A stretch of 64,000 bases of DNA from NCBI RefSeq assembly GCF_900107735.1, contig NZ_FNQV01000010.1, forward strand, positions 1 to 64,000. Reading direction: 5' to 3'. Under the pieces are notes generated by a model. It searched no databases. It was not told the DNA's origin and saw nothing but the letters and a program-made list of their open reading frames with translations. Origin of the DNA: Bowdeniella nasicola (GTDB lineage Bacteria; Actinomycetota; Actinomycetes; Actinomycetales; Actinomycetaceae). The position numbers and the translations under genes are program-made. Positions 56,475 to 64,000 of the stretch are shown here, one piece after another; positions within the stretch are counted from its first letter, which is position 1; the number at the start of each line of letters is the position of its first letter.

Positions 56475-57536
56475 CTACCACCGATCGTGGACATGCGACT
56501 TGACGTGCTTGGCATATAGCGACGCCAACTCCTCATCCACGCCCGCAGGCAGCCGCGGCAACTCACCGGCCGCGGCATTTGCCTGCGCCTGCTGCGCGCT
56601 CCGCGCCCCCGGAATAACAGTCGAAACCCCGTGCTGGTCGACGATCCATCGCAGTGCAACCTGCGCCGGAGTTGCCGGCTCGAAGTCCGAGTACGACGAC
56701 TTCAGCTCGCCGACGATCCCGGAAAACTCCCGCGCAGCAGCCAACCCCACCTCAAAGGGCACGCCCGCGAAGGTTTCCCCGACGTCAAACGCCTCACCGC
56801 GCCGGTTGTAGTTGCGGTGATCGCTGGCGGCAAACGTCGTCGATTCGGTGTACTTGCCGGATAGCAGTCCCGAGGCCAGCGGCACGCGCGCAATGATCCC
56901 GACGCCCGCCTCCGCCGCCGCCGGCAACACCTCCTCAAGTGGCTTTCGCCGGAAGACGTTGATGATGATCTGGACGCTCGCGACATTCGGCCGTGCAATC
57001 GCCGCAAGAGCCTCATCGACGGTTTCCACACTCACGCCATAGGCCGCCATCCGCCCCTGCGCCACCATGTCATCGAGCGCATCGAAGACCGCATCGTCGC
57101 GGTAGACCTCGCTCGGCGGGCAGTGCAGCTGAACGAGATCCAGCCGCTCGGTCCCAAGATTGCGTCGCGAGCGATCATTCCACGCCGCAAAATTCGCGGC
57201 CGTATAGGCCGACGCCTCATGCGGATCGGCCCGCCTGCCCATTTTCGTAGCCACCATCACCGACGAGCCCGCACCAGGCTGGTCGCCCTCACCCGCACGA
57301 TCTCCCTCGTCAGCACCGGCCCCCTCGCGAACGAACCGCCCGACGAGCTGCTCGCTACGCCCATCGCCATAGACATCCGCCGTATCAAAGAACGTCACGC
57401 CACCAGCCGCAGCCGCCCGCAGCACTCCGAGTGCATCCTTCTCATCGACGTCTCCCCAATCCGCCCCAAGCTGCCAGCACCCCTGCCCAATGACGGACAC
57501 CTCGCGCCCGGTCCGACCCAAAACTCGCGATTCCAT
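56475..57536 (-). CDS. Aldo/keto reductase
   Basis: A 353-residue NADPH-dependent TIM-barrel reductase. VSVIGQGCWQLGADWG begins it, and FFDTADVYGDGRSEQLVGR carries the catalytic Asp and Tyr. VATKMGRR has the catalytic Lys, LDLVQLHCPP the His, and VIPGARSAQQAQAN the cofactor loop. A low-complexity acidic insert (about residues 72-92, Gly/Ala/Asp/Glu-rich) sits before VMVATK and is unusual for the family. ATG 57536 follows GGAGGAAG. The substrate is unknown. Confidence 0.88.
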   Translation of the reverse strand: MESRVLGRTGREVSVIGQGCWQLGADWGDVDEKDALGVLRAAAAGGVTFFDTADVYGDGRSEQLVGRFVREGAGADEGDRAGEGDQPGAGSSVMVATKMGRRADPHEASAYTAANFAAWNDRSRRNLGTERLDLVQLHCPPSEVYRDDAVFDALDDMVAQGRMAAYGVSVETVDEALAAIARPNVASVQIIINVFRRKPLEEVLPAAAEAGVGIIARVPLASGLLSGKYTESTTFAASDHRNYNRRGEAFDVGETFAGVPFEVGLAAAREFSGIVGELKSSYSDFEPATPAQVALRWIVDQHGVSTVIPGARSAQQAQANAAAGELPRLPAGVDEELASLYAKHVKSHVHDRW

Positions 57537-57788
57537 GCTTCCTCCTCGTCCAACGCCACAAGCGCCCACCGAATCCGTCGGCGCCCGCCGCGGTTGTCCA
57601 CAACGGCACACATCCACCGTATCCGCGACGCGACGTCCGCACCGCGCAGTTCCCGACGCGCCCCGCCTGTCATAGTGACGTCACAACACCACGAACCCCA
57701 CCACCACACGAGCCCCACCAGCAGAAGCACGACCGCCCAGCAGAAGCTCGGCAGACAGCAAAAGCGCCGAACACGAAAGCAGAGAGCC

Positions 57789-59381
57789 ATGGACGCCACC
57801 ACCCTCATCGAGCAGTTCACGACGACGAGCGGCGAACTCAGCCTTGATCTCCTCGGTCTCGCGCGCGATATCCTCGCGGCCGGCACCGCCGCCGGCTGGC
57901 ACCGCCCCGATGACGAAGCCCACCTACGCGCCGTCCGCCTAACCGAACGCATCGCCCGCGCCACGGAGCACACGCGCATCCGCGTCGTCGCAGATGCCGA
58001 CGCCGCCAAGGCCGCCAAAGCCGAACGCACCTACCTCGCGGACATCATCGCCAGCGAAACCAAGGACACCCCGCGCCGCGCCACCAACGCCGTCTTCGCC
58101 GCGCGCGACATCTCGCAGTTCCCGCTCGTCCTTGCCGCCTTCGCCGACGCCCGCATCGGCCGCGGCCACATCCCGCACGCCGTCAAGGCCCTTGCGACCG
58201 TCCAACCATTCTTCGACGACGAACCCTTCGAGGCCCTCACGCGCGACCTCCTTCAGCGCGCCGCCATAACCGACCCGCAGTCGTTCAAAACCGACTGCGA
58301 GCGCCTCATGGCCGACGTCGACGAACTCTCCAAGAAATCCCAAGAGGCCCTCGCCGCCATCAAGCAGGAGCGCTCGGCCGCGGACCGCGCCATGATCCTC
58401 ACCCCGCGCGATCGCAACCACCCGGAGTTTGGAACCGACGTCGCCATGCACCTGACGGGCGCGGACACTTCGATCCTCACCCCCGTCATCGACCGGATCG
58501 CCGAATCCATCCGACGCCGCCGCCTGAACGCCGGCAAAGACCCGAAGCCGCTGAAAGAACGCCGCATCGAGGCCCTCATCGAGCTGGCCCGCCGCTTCGG
58601 CGACCCGAAGCGCCGCACGTCAAACCCGCGCACCCCCAGCCCCTCCGGCACCACAGCTCCCTCTGACGCATTTCCTGATTCCTTCGACGAGCTTTTCGCG
58701 CTCGAAGGAAACCTTGAGGACGCCCCGGACTTCGTCAAAGAAGCCATAGCGATGGCGGACGATGAGCTACCGTCCCAGCCCGCCCCTCCCGCCGCGGAGA
58801 CCAATCCGACCACCGGGACCCGACTGGCAGTGGACCCACGCTCAGCTGACGCACCCCGTCCAGCAGACGAACCCCGCCTCGCCGTCGGCGAGATCCGCGA
58901 ACACGTTCGCAAGCGCGACGGCGGCTGCGTCTACCCGGGCTGCGACATCCCATTCGTCCGCTGCATCGTCCACCACATCGTGCCGTTCGCCGCCGGCGGC
59001 ACCACAACACTCGACAACCTGTGCGCGCTGTGCGAAACCCACCACGCACAGGTCGAAAACCCGCCAAACAGCCGCGATTTCTCCACTATGCGGATGTCCG
59101 ACGACGGCGTCCCGGAATTCATTCCGCCGATCAGCCGCGACCCGCTGCAGCGCCCGGTCCGCCACGCGCGCTTCGGAACCACCTACGGACTCAAACCGCA
59201 CTTCAAACGCGTCAAACGTGCCCGTCCCAAGCGGGTAGGCCCCCGATCTAGCCCCGGCGAAGGCCCCTCCGCTGCCCCCTCCGCTGACCCTTCAGCTGCC
59301 TCCAGCACAGACTCCCGAGCGGGCCCACCCAGTGATCCCGCACGCTCATCGGGCGATCCCCCCAAGTACGTGAGCCGATAA
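57789..59381 (+). CDS. DUF222 / HNH endonuclease domain protein (13E12-repeat type)
   Basis: A 530-residue protein. Residues 1 to about 300 are the helical DUF222 region typical of actinobacterial repeat-family proteins. The HNH domain at about 375-425 reads RDGGCVYPGCDIPF, CIVHHIVPFAAGGTTTLDNL and CALCETHHAQVE, with Cys zinc ligands and HH catalytic residues intact. A low-complexity Ser/Pro/Ala tail follows. ATG 57789 begins the conserved part; the frame is open far upstream but antisense to the aldo/keto reductase. Such genes are often multi-copy and may be mobile, but their role is unclear. Confidence 0.88.
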   Translation: MDATTLIEQFTTTSGELSLDLLGLARDILAAGTAAGWHRPDDEAHLRAVRLTERIARATEHTRIRVVADADAAKAAKAERTYLADIIASETKDTPRRATNAVFAARDISQFPLVLAAFADARIGRGHIPHAVKALATVQPFFDDEPFEALTRDLLQRAAITDPQSFKTDCERLMADVDELSKKSQEALAAIKQERSAADRAMILTPRDRNHPEFGTDVAMHLTGADTSILTPVIDRIAESIRRRRLNAGKDPKPLKERRIEALIELARRFGDPKRRTSNPRTPSPSGTTAPSDAFPDSFDELFALEGNLEDAPDFVKEAIAMADDELPSQPAPPAAETNPTTGTRLAVDPRSADAPRPADEPRLAVGEIREHVRKRDGGCVYPGCDIPFVRCIVHHIVPFAAGGTTTLDNLCALCETHHAQVENPPNSRDFSTMRMSDDGVPEFIPPISRDPLQRPVRHARFGTTYGLKPHFKRVKRARPKRVGPRSSPGEGPSAAPSADPSAASSTDSRAGPPSDPARSSGDPPKYVSR

Positions 59382-59411
59382 AACAGCTCCCGAAAATCCG
59401 CCTCACACACA

Positions 59412-59461
59412 GCTGAGCCGGACCCCCTCCCAGCACCTGGGAGCGGAGTCCGGCCCTCAGC
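59412..59461. terminator. Long hairpin between convergent HNH and hemQ genes
   Basis: GCTGAG..CCGGAC on the left pairs with GTCCGG..CTCAGC on the right, with an inner CTCCCAG/CTGGGAG stem. It fills the 123-base gap between two convergent stops. No T tract follows, but the stem is strong enough to stop transcription from both sides. Confidence 0.6.
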
Positions 59462-59504
59462 CATGCCTCCACGCCGACGCAGCACCCAGCCACGCCGCGT
59501 CACG

Positions 59505-60326
59505 TCAGCCGCGCGGTTGCCGCTCCAGTAGTTCGCCAAGCTCCACGAGCGGACCCGTGAAGAAGGGAATCTCTTCGCGCACATGATGCCGCGCCTCAAC
59601 AGCCCGCTGATGCCGCATCGCATCGACGAGCTTGTTCAGCTGATCGGCCTCGAAGGACAGGATCCACTCGTAGTCCCCCAGCGCAAACGCGGACAGCGTC
59701 GACGCCAACACGTCGGGGAACTGCCGCCCCGAAATCCCATGCTCGGCCAACATTTTCGCGCGCTTTTCCGGCGCCATCGTGTACCACTCGTAGGAGCGCA
59801 CGAACGGGTAGACGCAGATATAACGCCGCGGCCCAAAATTATCGAGAATCGCGGGAATATGACCGCGGTTGAATTCCGACGGACGATGCGTGGAGACGAC
59901 GGACCACACCGGCTCGAACGCGCCCACGAGCTCATTTCGCACCCGGTGGTAGACGGCCTGCAGCGCATCGACGTCCTCGCCGTGGATCCACATCATGATG
60001 TCGGCCTCGGCGCGGAAGCCCGCGACGTCATACCAGCCGCGCAGCGTCACGCCTTCGGCTGCCGTCGCGGCTGCAACGGCCTGAACCAGCGCAGCCCGCT
60101 CGCCATCGTCAGCCGGCACCCCCTCGGCCACACCAAAGACGGCGTGCAGCGAGAAGTGCTCGAGCTCGTTGACGGCCTTGCGATCGGCGCGCGGCCCATC
60201 GCGGTGATCGCGCACCGAGGCGCTGGGCCGATGCCCGCGATCTCCGTTCTCTCCCGGCGCCCCCGCTCCTGCCGCCGCAGCCTCGGCGCGCTCATCTCCA
60301 CTAGCTTCTGGACGTTTGTCTTCCAT
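59505..60326 (-). CDS. hemQ: Coproheme decarboxylase (HemQ/ChdC)
   Basis: A 273-residue chlorite-dismutase-fold protein. An N-terminal low-complexity charged extension (about 50 residues, Ala/Gly/Asp/Arg-rich) precedes ELEHFSLHAVFGVAEG. The catalytic Tyr is in YICVYPFVRSYEWYTM, and FPDVLASTLSAFALGDYEWI follows. It makes heme b from coproheme, the last step of the coproporphyrin-dependent pathway. AAGGAAG precedes the ATG. It lies 95 bases after the ferrochelatase stop. Confidence 0.9.
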   Translation of the reverse strand: MEDKRPEASGDERAEAAAAGAGAPGENGDRGHRPSASVRDHRDGPRADRKAVNELEHFSLHAVFGVAEGVPADDGERAALVQAVAAATAAEGVTLRGWYDVAGFRAEADIMMWIHGEDVDALQAVYHRVRNELVGAFEPVWSVVSTHRPSEFNRGHIPAILDNFGPRRYICVYPFVRSYEWYTMAPEKRAKMLAEHGISGRQFPDVLASTLSAFALGDYEWILSFEADQLNKLVDAMRHQRAVEARHHVREEIPFFTGPLVELGELLERQPRG

Positions 60327-60421
60327 CGCAGCTTCCTTTTCTCGTGATGACCCGCCGCGCGGTGCTGCCCGCCGGGTTCTGAGCTTCAGCGCTCAGTTGG
60401 TCTTAGCCCGATCCCACATGT

Positions 60422-61606
60422 TCAGTCCGCCCCACACACGGTCGGCCGCGGCGCCGGCGCATGCGGATGCCGAACCGCCGCGCAGCACCCCGCCCGGCAT
60501 CGCGCAGGCCACGGCCCGAGGTCGCCCGGCTCCGCCTCGACGTCCTGCCCCTGCTCCGCCGCAGCCACCTCTTGCACGACGTGCGCGAGCGAAGAAACAA
60601 ACCGCTCGTCGGTCCCGACGGTCGCCGCCCGCCGATACTCAAGTCCCAGCTCCGCTGCGGTCTCTGCCGCCTCAACATCCAGGTCGAAGACGACCTCCAT
60701 GTGATCGGATGTGAAGCCCATCGGCACGGCCACGACGCCGCGCACCGCACCTCCACCACTGGTCGCACCACCAGCCGCACCGTCACCACCGGCTGCACCA
60801 CCAGCCGCAAGCTCACTGAGATGATCGTTGATGTCCGGCTCAAGCCACGGCACATGCTCGGGTCCGGAGCGCGAGCAGTACACCAGGTCCCAAGCCGGCG
60901 CATAGCCAAGCCGCTCATGCAGCCGCGCCACGATCTCCTCGCATACCGCCAGGTGTTGGGCGACGTAATCCGGTGGCCCCGCATTGGCATTCATCGACGT
61001 CGGAATCGAGTGCGTCACGAACGCGATCCGGGAATCCGCCGCCCGATCCTCACTGCCGCTATCGCCACCAACCAGATCGTCCCAAGCCGCCGCCGTCGCA
61101 TCCGTTGCCGCCGCCAGGAAACCCGGCGTCGTGTAGTACGGTCGCGCCTTCGCAAAGGTGAGCTCAATACCCGCCTCGGCCAGCTCGGCCGCGGCCACGC
61201 CTAGATCCTCGCGGTACTGACGGCACCCGGAATAGGAGGCGTACGCTGAGGCCAGCAGCACCAAAATCCTCCGCTTGCCCTCGGCCGCGAGCGCAGCCAG
61301 CGTGTCCTTAATGAACGGATGCCAGTTCCGATTCCCGATGACGACGGGCAGGGCCGAGCCCCGCGCAGCAAGTTCCGCCGCGAGCGCCGCCCGCAATTCT
61401 TCGTTGCGCTCGTTGATCGGCGAAACTCCACCAAAGCGCTGATAGTGCCCCGCGACCTCAATGAGTCGGTCGTCGGGCACCCCGCGCCCGGCCGTCGCAT
61501 TGCGCATGAACGGCAGCACGTCATCGGGCCCGTTCGGACCGCCATAGGTGACGTACATGACCGCATCAAACGGCGCGAGCGGATCGGTAGTGGCGGCAGG
61601 GTTCAC
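60422..61606 (-). CDS. cpfC: Coproporphyrin ferrochelatase
   Basis: A 394-residue ferrochelatase of the actinobacterial type. VMYVTYGGPNGPDDVLPFM, VIGNRNWHPFIKDTLA, VTHSIPTSMNANAG and VPMGFTSDHMEVVFDLDVEA are conserved, the last with the metal-site His. A Gly/Ala repeat insert (AAGGAAGGDGAAGG region, about residues 270-295) splits the C-terminal half. The tail has Cys in RCRAGCC and TVCGAD, consistent with the [2Fe-2S] cluster of this group. GTG 61606 overlaps the hemA stop by four bases. Confidence 0.9.
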   Translation of the reverse strand: MNPAATTDPLAPFDAVMYVTYGGPNGPDDVLPFMRNATAGRGVPDDRLIEVAGHYQRFGGVSPINERNEELRAALAAELAARGSALPVVIGNRNWHPFIKDTLAALAAEGKRRILVLLASAYASYSGCRQYREDLGVAAAELAEAGIELTFAKARPYYTTPGFLAAATDATAAAWDDLVGGDSGSEDRAADSRIAFVTHSIPTSMNANAGPPDYVAQHLAVCEEIVARLHERLGYAPAWDLVYCSRSGPEHVPWLEPDINDHLSELAAGGAAGGDGAAGGATSGGGAVRGVVAVPMGFTSDHMEVVFDLDVEAAETAAELGLEYRRAATVGTDERFVSSLAHVVQEVAAAEQGQDVEAEPGDLGPWPARCRAGCCAAVRHPHAPAPRPTVCGAD

Positions 61607-63132
61607 GACGACTCCTTGCGTCCCAGATCGGTCAGGGTAATGCCGGTGACGGGGCAGGTCGAGGAATCAAACTCACTCGACGTACCATCCAGGGCGCGCG
61701 ACGCATTTTCCAGCGCCGATGTCCCCTCCAACGAATTGGAACCCGCCGCTCGTTCGGCACTCATCTGCGACGACGACGCCGTGAGCTGAGAGGTGCCGCC
61801 AAAGAGTTGGGCACGGCCGCAGCCCTGGGCGCTCGCAAGCGCGCGCTCGCCCAATTCGGCATCAATACCAAGCACGGCGTTCAGCGCATCGACGTATTCC
61901 TCGGCGCGCCCGGCCACCGCGGCATCGTGGGCGCGCGCCGTCGGGATGTGCGCCATCCGCGCAGCAAGCCGCCGCAGCGATTGGATCGCCGCCGCGCGGG
62001 AGATTTCGCCGTCCGCGGGCAGGCGCGCAATCTCGTCGTCGACTGCATCGGAAATGAGCGAACGCACGGCCACAATCGCGGGATCGAGCCGCCGCTGATC
62101 AAGGTCGCGGGCCAATTCTGCGGTGCCATCACGCACCAGATCGATCGCCCGTGCCACCTGATCGAAGCCAACGTCGGGCACTGCGCGGCGCACGTCGTGC
62201 AGGTCAATGAGGCGCACGCCGGGCAACTTGCCGACGCCCACCTCAACATCGCGGGTCAGCGCCAAATCCAGCAGCACCACGTCGCGCGTCCCTCCGCCAC
62301 GCGAGCCGTCACCACGCAGCGCCAGTGCGGCCCGCATGTCCGCCACGGTCAGCACGGGCGAACCGAGTCCCCGGCACGAGACCACGAGGTCAGCGGCCGC
62401 GAGCTCCTCGATGAGCGCATCGGGCGCGATCGCGGTGAGATCGTGCCCCGCGGCAAACTGCTGGGCACGCCCGGAGGAGGAGTGCACGGCAATATTCATG
62501 GCGCCGCGCTCGTGCAGCCCGGCGACGGACGCCCCCGCATACGAACCCGTCCCGATGAGTAGGACGCGGCACGAGGCAAGCGGCGGCACAAACTCTTGAG
62601 CGACGTTCAGCCCGACGCCCACGACGGACCGACCCGCGGACGCCAGCCCGGTCAGGTGCGCCACCTTGCGGGAGGTACGAAGCGCCGCCTGCACGGTGCG
62701 ATGGATGAGGGAGGAGGCCGTGCCCTGGCGCCCGGCAACGGTCAGCGCGCGGCGCAATTGGCCGGAAATCTCCCGCTCGCCGACGACCATCGAGTCGAGC
62801 CCAGCGGCCACATCGAACAGGTGAGTGACGGCGTCGGCCAGGTGATGGGCCGTCGCATGGACGCCCGCGCGCTCGCCACCGCGCCCCTGCTCGTGGCGCG
62901 TCAGCTCCGCCTCGACGTAAGTATCCAGCTCGCTCCAGTTCAGCGGTGCGGCGGTTTCTTCCACATCGAGCAGCAATTCCACGCGATTACACGTGGCAAG
63001 GGTGAGGGCGCCGCGAATAGGCAGGGCGGAATTCACCGCGCGCTGCGCGAGGCCGTCGACGGCGGGGGTCACCCGCTCGACGCCCGCGAGCCCGTGCACG
63101 CGGTGGTGGACGGAATACAGATGGAGCCCCAC
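61603..63132 (-). CDS. hemA: Glutamyl-tRNA reductase
   Basis: A 509-residue protein that starts heme synthesis from glutamyl-tRNA. The catalytic Cys is in LTLATCNRVELLLD. MVVGEREISGQLRRAL and the NADP fold VLLIGTGSYAGASV are conserved, followed by the helical dimerisation domain. A C-terminal extension of about 80 Ser-rich residues (NASRALDGTSSEFDSS) is unusual. The start is unsure: GTG 63132 gives the family N-terminus (GLHLYSVHHRVHG); GTG 63174 would add 14 residues; neither has a good ribosome site. First of the hemA-cpfC-hemQ operon and divergent from hemE. Confidence 0.9.
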   Translation of the reverse strand: MGLHLYSVHHRVHGLAGVERVTPAVDGLAQRAVNSALPIRGALTLATCNRVELLLDVEETAAPLNWSELDTYVEAELTRHEQGRGGERAGVHATAHHLADAVTHLFDVAAGLDSMVVGEREISGQLRRALTVAGRQGTASSLIHRTVQAALRTSRKVAHLTGLASAGRSVVGVGLNVAQEFVPPLASCRVLLIGTGSYAGASVAGLHERGAMNIAVHSSSGRAQQFAAGHDLTAIAPDALIEELAAADLVVSCRGLGSPVLTVADMRAALALRGDGSRGGGTRDVVLLDLALTRDVEVGVGKLPGVRLIDLHDVRRAVPDVGFDQVARAIDLVRDGTAELARDLDQRRLDPAIVAVRSLISDAVDDEIARLPADGEISRAAAIQSLRRLAARMAHIPTARAHDAAVAGRAEEYVDALNAVLGIDAELGERALASAQGCGRAQLFGGTSQLTASSSQMSAERAAGSNSLEGTSALENASRALDGTSSEFDSSTCPVTGITLTDLGRKESS

Positions 63133-63200
63133 AATTCCGTCATTCAACCACACCTGGCGCCTGGAGTTTTTCACGTCGCGTCAACATCGCGAAGCCCCCG

Positions 63201-63256
63201 TGTCGACAACCGCAACATTCGCGCCTTATCGGTTTAATCGACGATTGTTGTCGACA
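63201..63256. promoter_or_regulatory. Ten-base inverted repeat in the hemA-hemE divergent region
   Basis: TGTCGACAAC (63201-63210) and GTTGTCGACA (63247-63256) are exact reverse complements, 36 bases apart, between the divergent hemA and hemE genes. A further TGTCGACAA copy lies at 63457-63465, inside the start of hemE. These could be operator sites for a heme or iron regulator. Confidence 0.5.
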
Positions 63257-63439
63257 GCTCGTGGCTAACCTCTCCGGCGCGCCGACGCTGCACCCGGCCA
63301 TCAGCCGCCAACTTTCGCGACGCAGCCCTTGATTCGCTGCCGCACTCAACGCCCGCTGCCCCACACACCCGCAGCCCGGATTCCTCGACACGGCTTCGGC
63401 TTTTATCGCGTCGTCGGGCACAATGGAGGCGTGACTGCC

Positions 63440-64000
63440 ATGCCCTTCGAGCCCCGTGTCGACAAAACTGCTGGAGCGCAATCCCCGGCCGCACCGCCCG
63501 CGCTGCTCACTGCCGCCCAGCGCCGCCGCCCCCACCGCATCCCCGTGTGGTTCATGCGCCAGGCCGGCCGCTCCCTGCCGGAGTACCACGAGGCGCGCGC
63601 CGGCACGGGCATGATCGAGTCCTGCCTCATGCCCGAACTCGCGGCCGAGATCACGTGCCAGCCGGTGCGCCGGCACGACGTCGACGCGGCCGTGTTCTTC
63701 TCCGACATCGTCGTGCCGATGAAGCTCGCCGACGTCGAGGTGGAGATCGCGCCCGGCGTCGGGCCGGTCTTTGCCGAGGCCGCCAACTCCCCCGCGGCGA
63801 TCGCGCGCCTGACCTCCCACACGCAGGCCGATTTCACGCCAATCGAGCAGGCGATGCGCCTCGTCGTCGACGAATTAGGCGATGCCACCCCCGTCATCGC
63901 CTTCGCAGGGGCGCCCTTCACGCTCGCGGCCTACCTCGTTCACGGCCGGCCGTCCAAGGACCACCTGGCCGCGCGCGCCCTCATGCACGCCGATCCCGCG
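63440..64000 (+). CDS. hemE: Uroporphyrinogen decarboxylase, N-terminal part (runs off the window)
   Basis: 187 codons are open to the window end. After a 25-residue low-conservation start, IPVWFMRQAGRSLPEYHEAR is the substrate-binding HemE signature, and AAVFFSDIVVPMKL (catalytic Asp) and VIAFAGAPFTLAAYLVHGRP follow. ATG 63440 has GGAGG ten bases upstream; GTG 63431 is too close to it. It makes coproporphyrinogen III, feeding the ferrochelatase and HemQ encoded on the other strand. Confidence 0.93.
   Translation, partial: MPFEPRVDKTAGAQSPAAPPALLTAAQRRRPHRIPVWFMRQAGRSLPEYHEARAGTGMIESCLMPELAAEITCQPVRRHDVDAAVFFSDIVVPMKLADVEVEIAPGVGPVFAEAANSPAAIARLTSHTQADFTPIEQAMRLVVDELGDATPVIAFAGAPFTLAAYLVHGRPSKDHLAARALMHADPA

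Noticed and set aside
57594-57602. TTGTCCACA, a perfect actinobacterial DnaA box
   Set aside because: It is a single copy with no AT-rich unwinding region, dnaA, dnaN or further boxes nearby, so it is not an origin.

Overview
The window looks like chromosome from a high-GC Gram-positive actinobacterium, probably of the Actinomycetaceae type. Supporting signs are an LPVTG wall-anchored protein, Tat-secreted proteins, a DUF222/HNH endonuclease, actinobacterial-type BCCT carriers and a coproporphyrin-dependent heme pathway (HemQ plus a ferrochelatase with C-terminal cysteines). The genus cannot be fixed from the sequence alone. Base composition is not uniform. Sampled 60-base blocks are about 55-60% GC from 1 to about 35 kb and in 39.3-43.2 kb, but about 70-77% in most of 36-39 kb and 43.2-64 kb.

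Region 1 (1-7.5 kb) is a damaged sugar-catabolism locus. It holds an ISL3 transposase end, a sugar-binding lipoprotein cut off after 56 residues, a Gfo/Idh/MocA dehydrogenase and a ROK repressor with three TTACGTRA operator-like boxes. It also holds a DsbA/FrnE-like protein, a 5'-truncated alpha-L-fucosidase joined to a fragment of another gene, an M81 (MlrC-like) peptidase and a YqjM-like flavin oxidoreductase. A gene-free stretch follows (7.54-7.94 kb) that carries a good candidate small RNA of three stacked hairpins.

Region 2 (7.9-35.8 kb) is a large surface-polysaccharide locus. dTDP-rhamnose genes (rmlA, rmlB, fused rmlC-rmlD) and a glycosyltransferase come first. A tightly overlapping minus-strand run from 29.4 kb down to 12.3 kb then encodes two paralogous O-antigen ligase/polymerase proteins, a VanZ-like protein, six glycosyltransferases (two of them with two GT-B units each), a CMP-nonulosonate synthetase, a four-domain CBS-NeuB-SAF-TIM-barrel nonulosonate synthase, a protein of unknown family that may be the nonulosonate transferase, and a flippase-type ABC exporter. 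Next to it are an HprK-like/PqqD-like fusion, a Wzz/BY-kinase, two Tat-exported paralogues, a low-molecular-weight tyrosine phosphatase and the initiating polyprenyl glycosylphosphotransferase. Together these could start, build, export, polymerise and regulate a rhamnose- and nonulosonate-containing glycan. The early nonulosonate precursor enzymes are not here.

Region 3 (36-48.8 kb) holds a MalY/PatB-like protein that lacks the usual PLP lysine, a BCCT transporter, the xylose system (chvE-mmsA-mmsB transporter, xylB, xylA, and divergent ROK regulator xylR with an operator-like palindrome), a TspO homologue and BrnQ. Region 4 (48.8-64 kb) holds the peroxide-defence operon ahpC-ahpF-oxyR, a wall-anchored 5'-nucleotidase-like protein with an eroded metal site, a BetT-like transporter, a truncated XRE regulator, an aldo/keto reductase, the DUF222/HNH protein, and heme genes hemA-cpfC-hemQ with divergent hemE running off the end.
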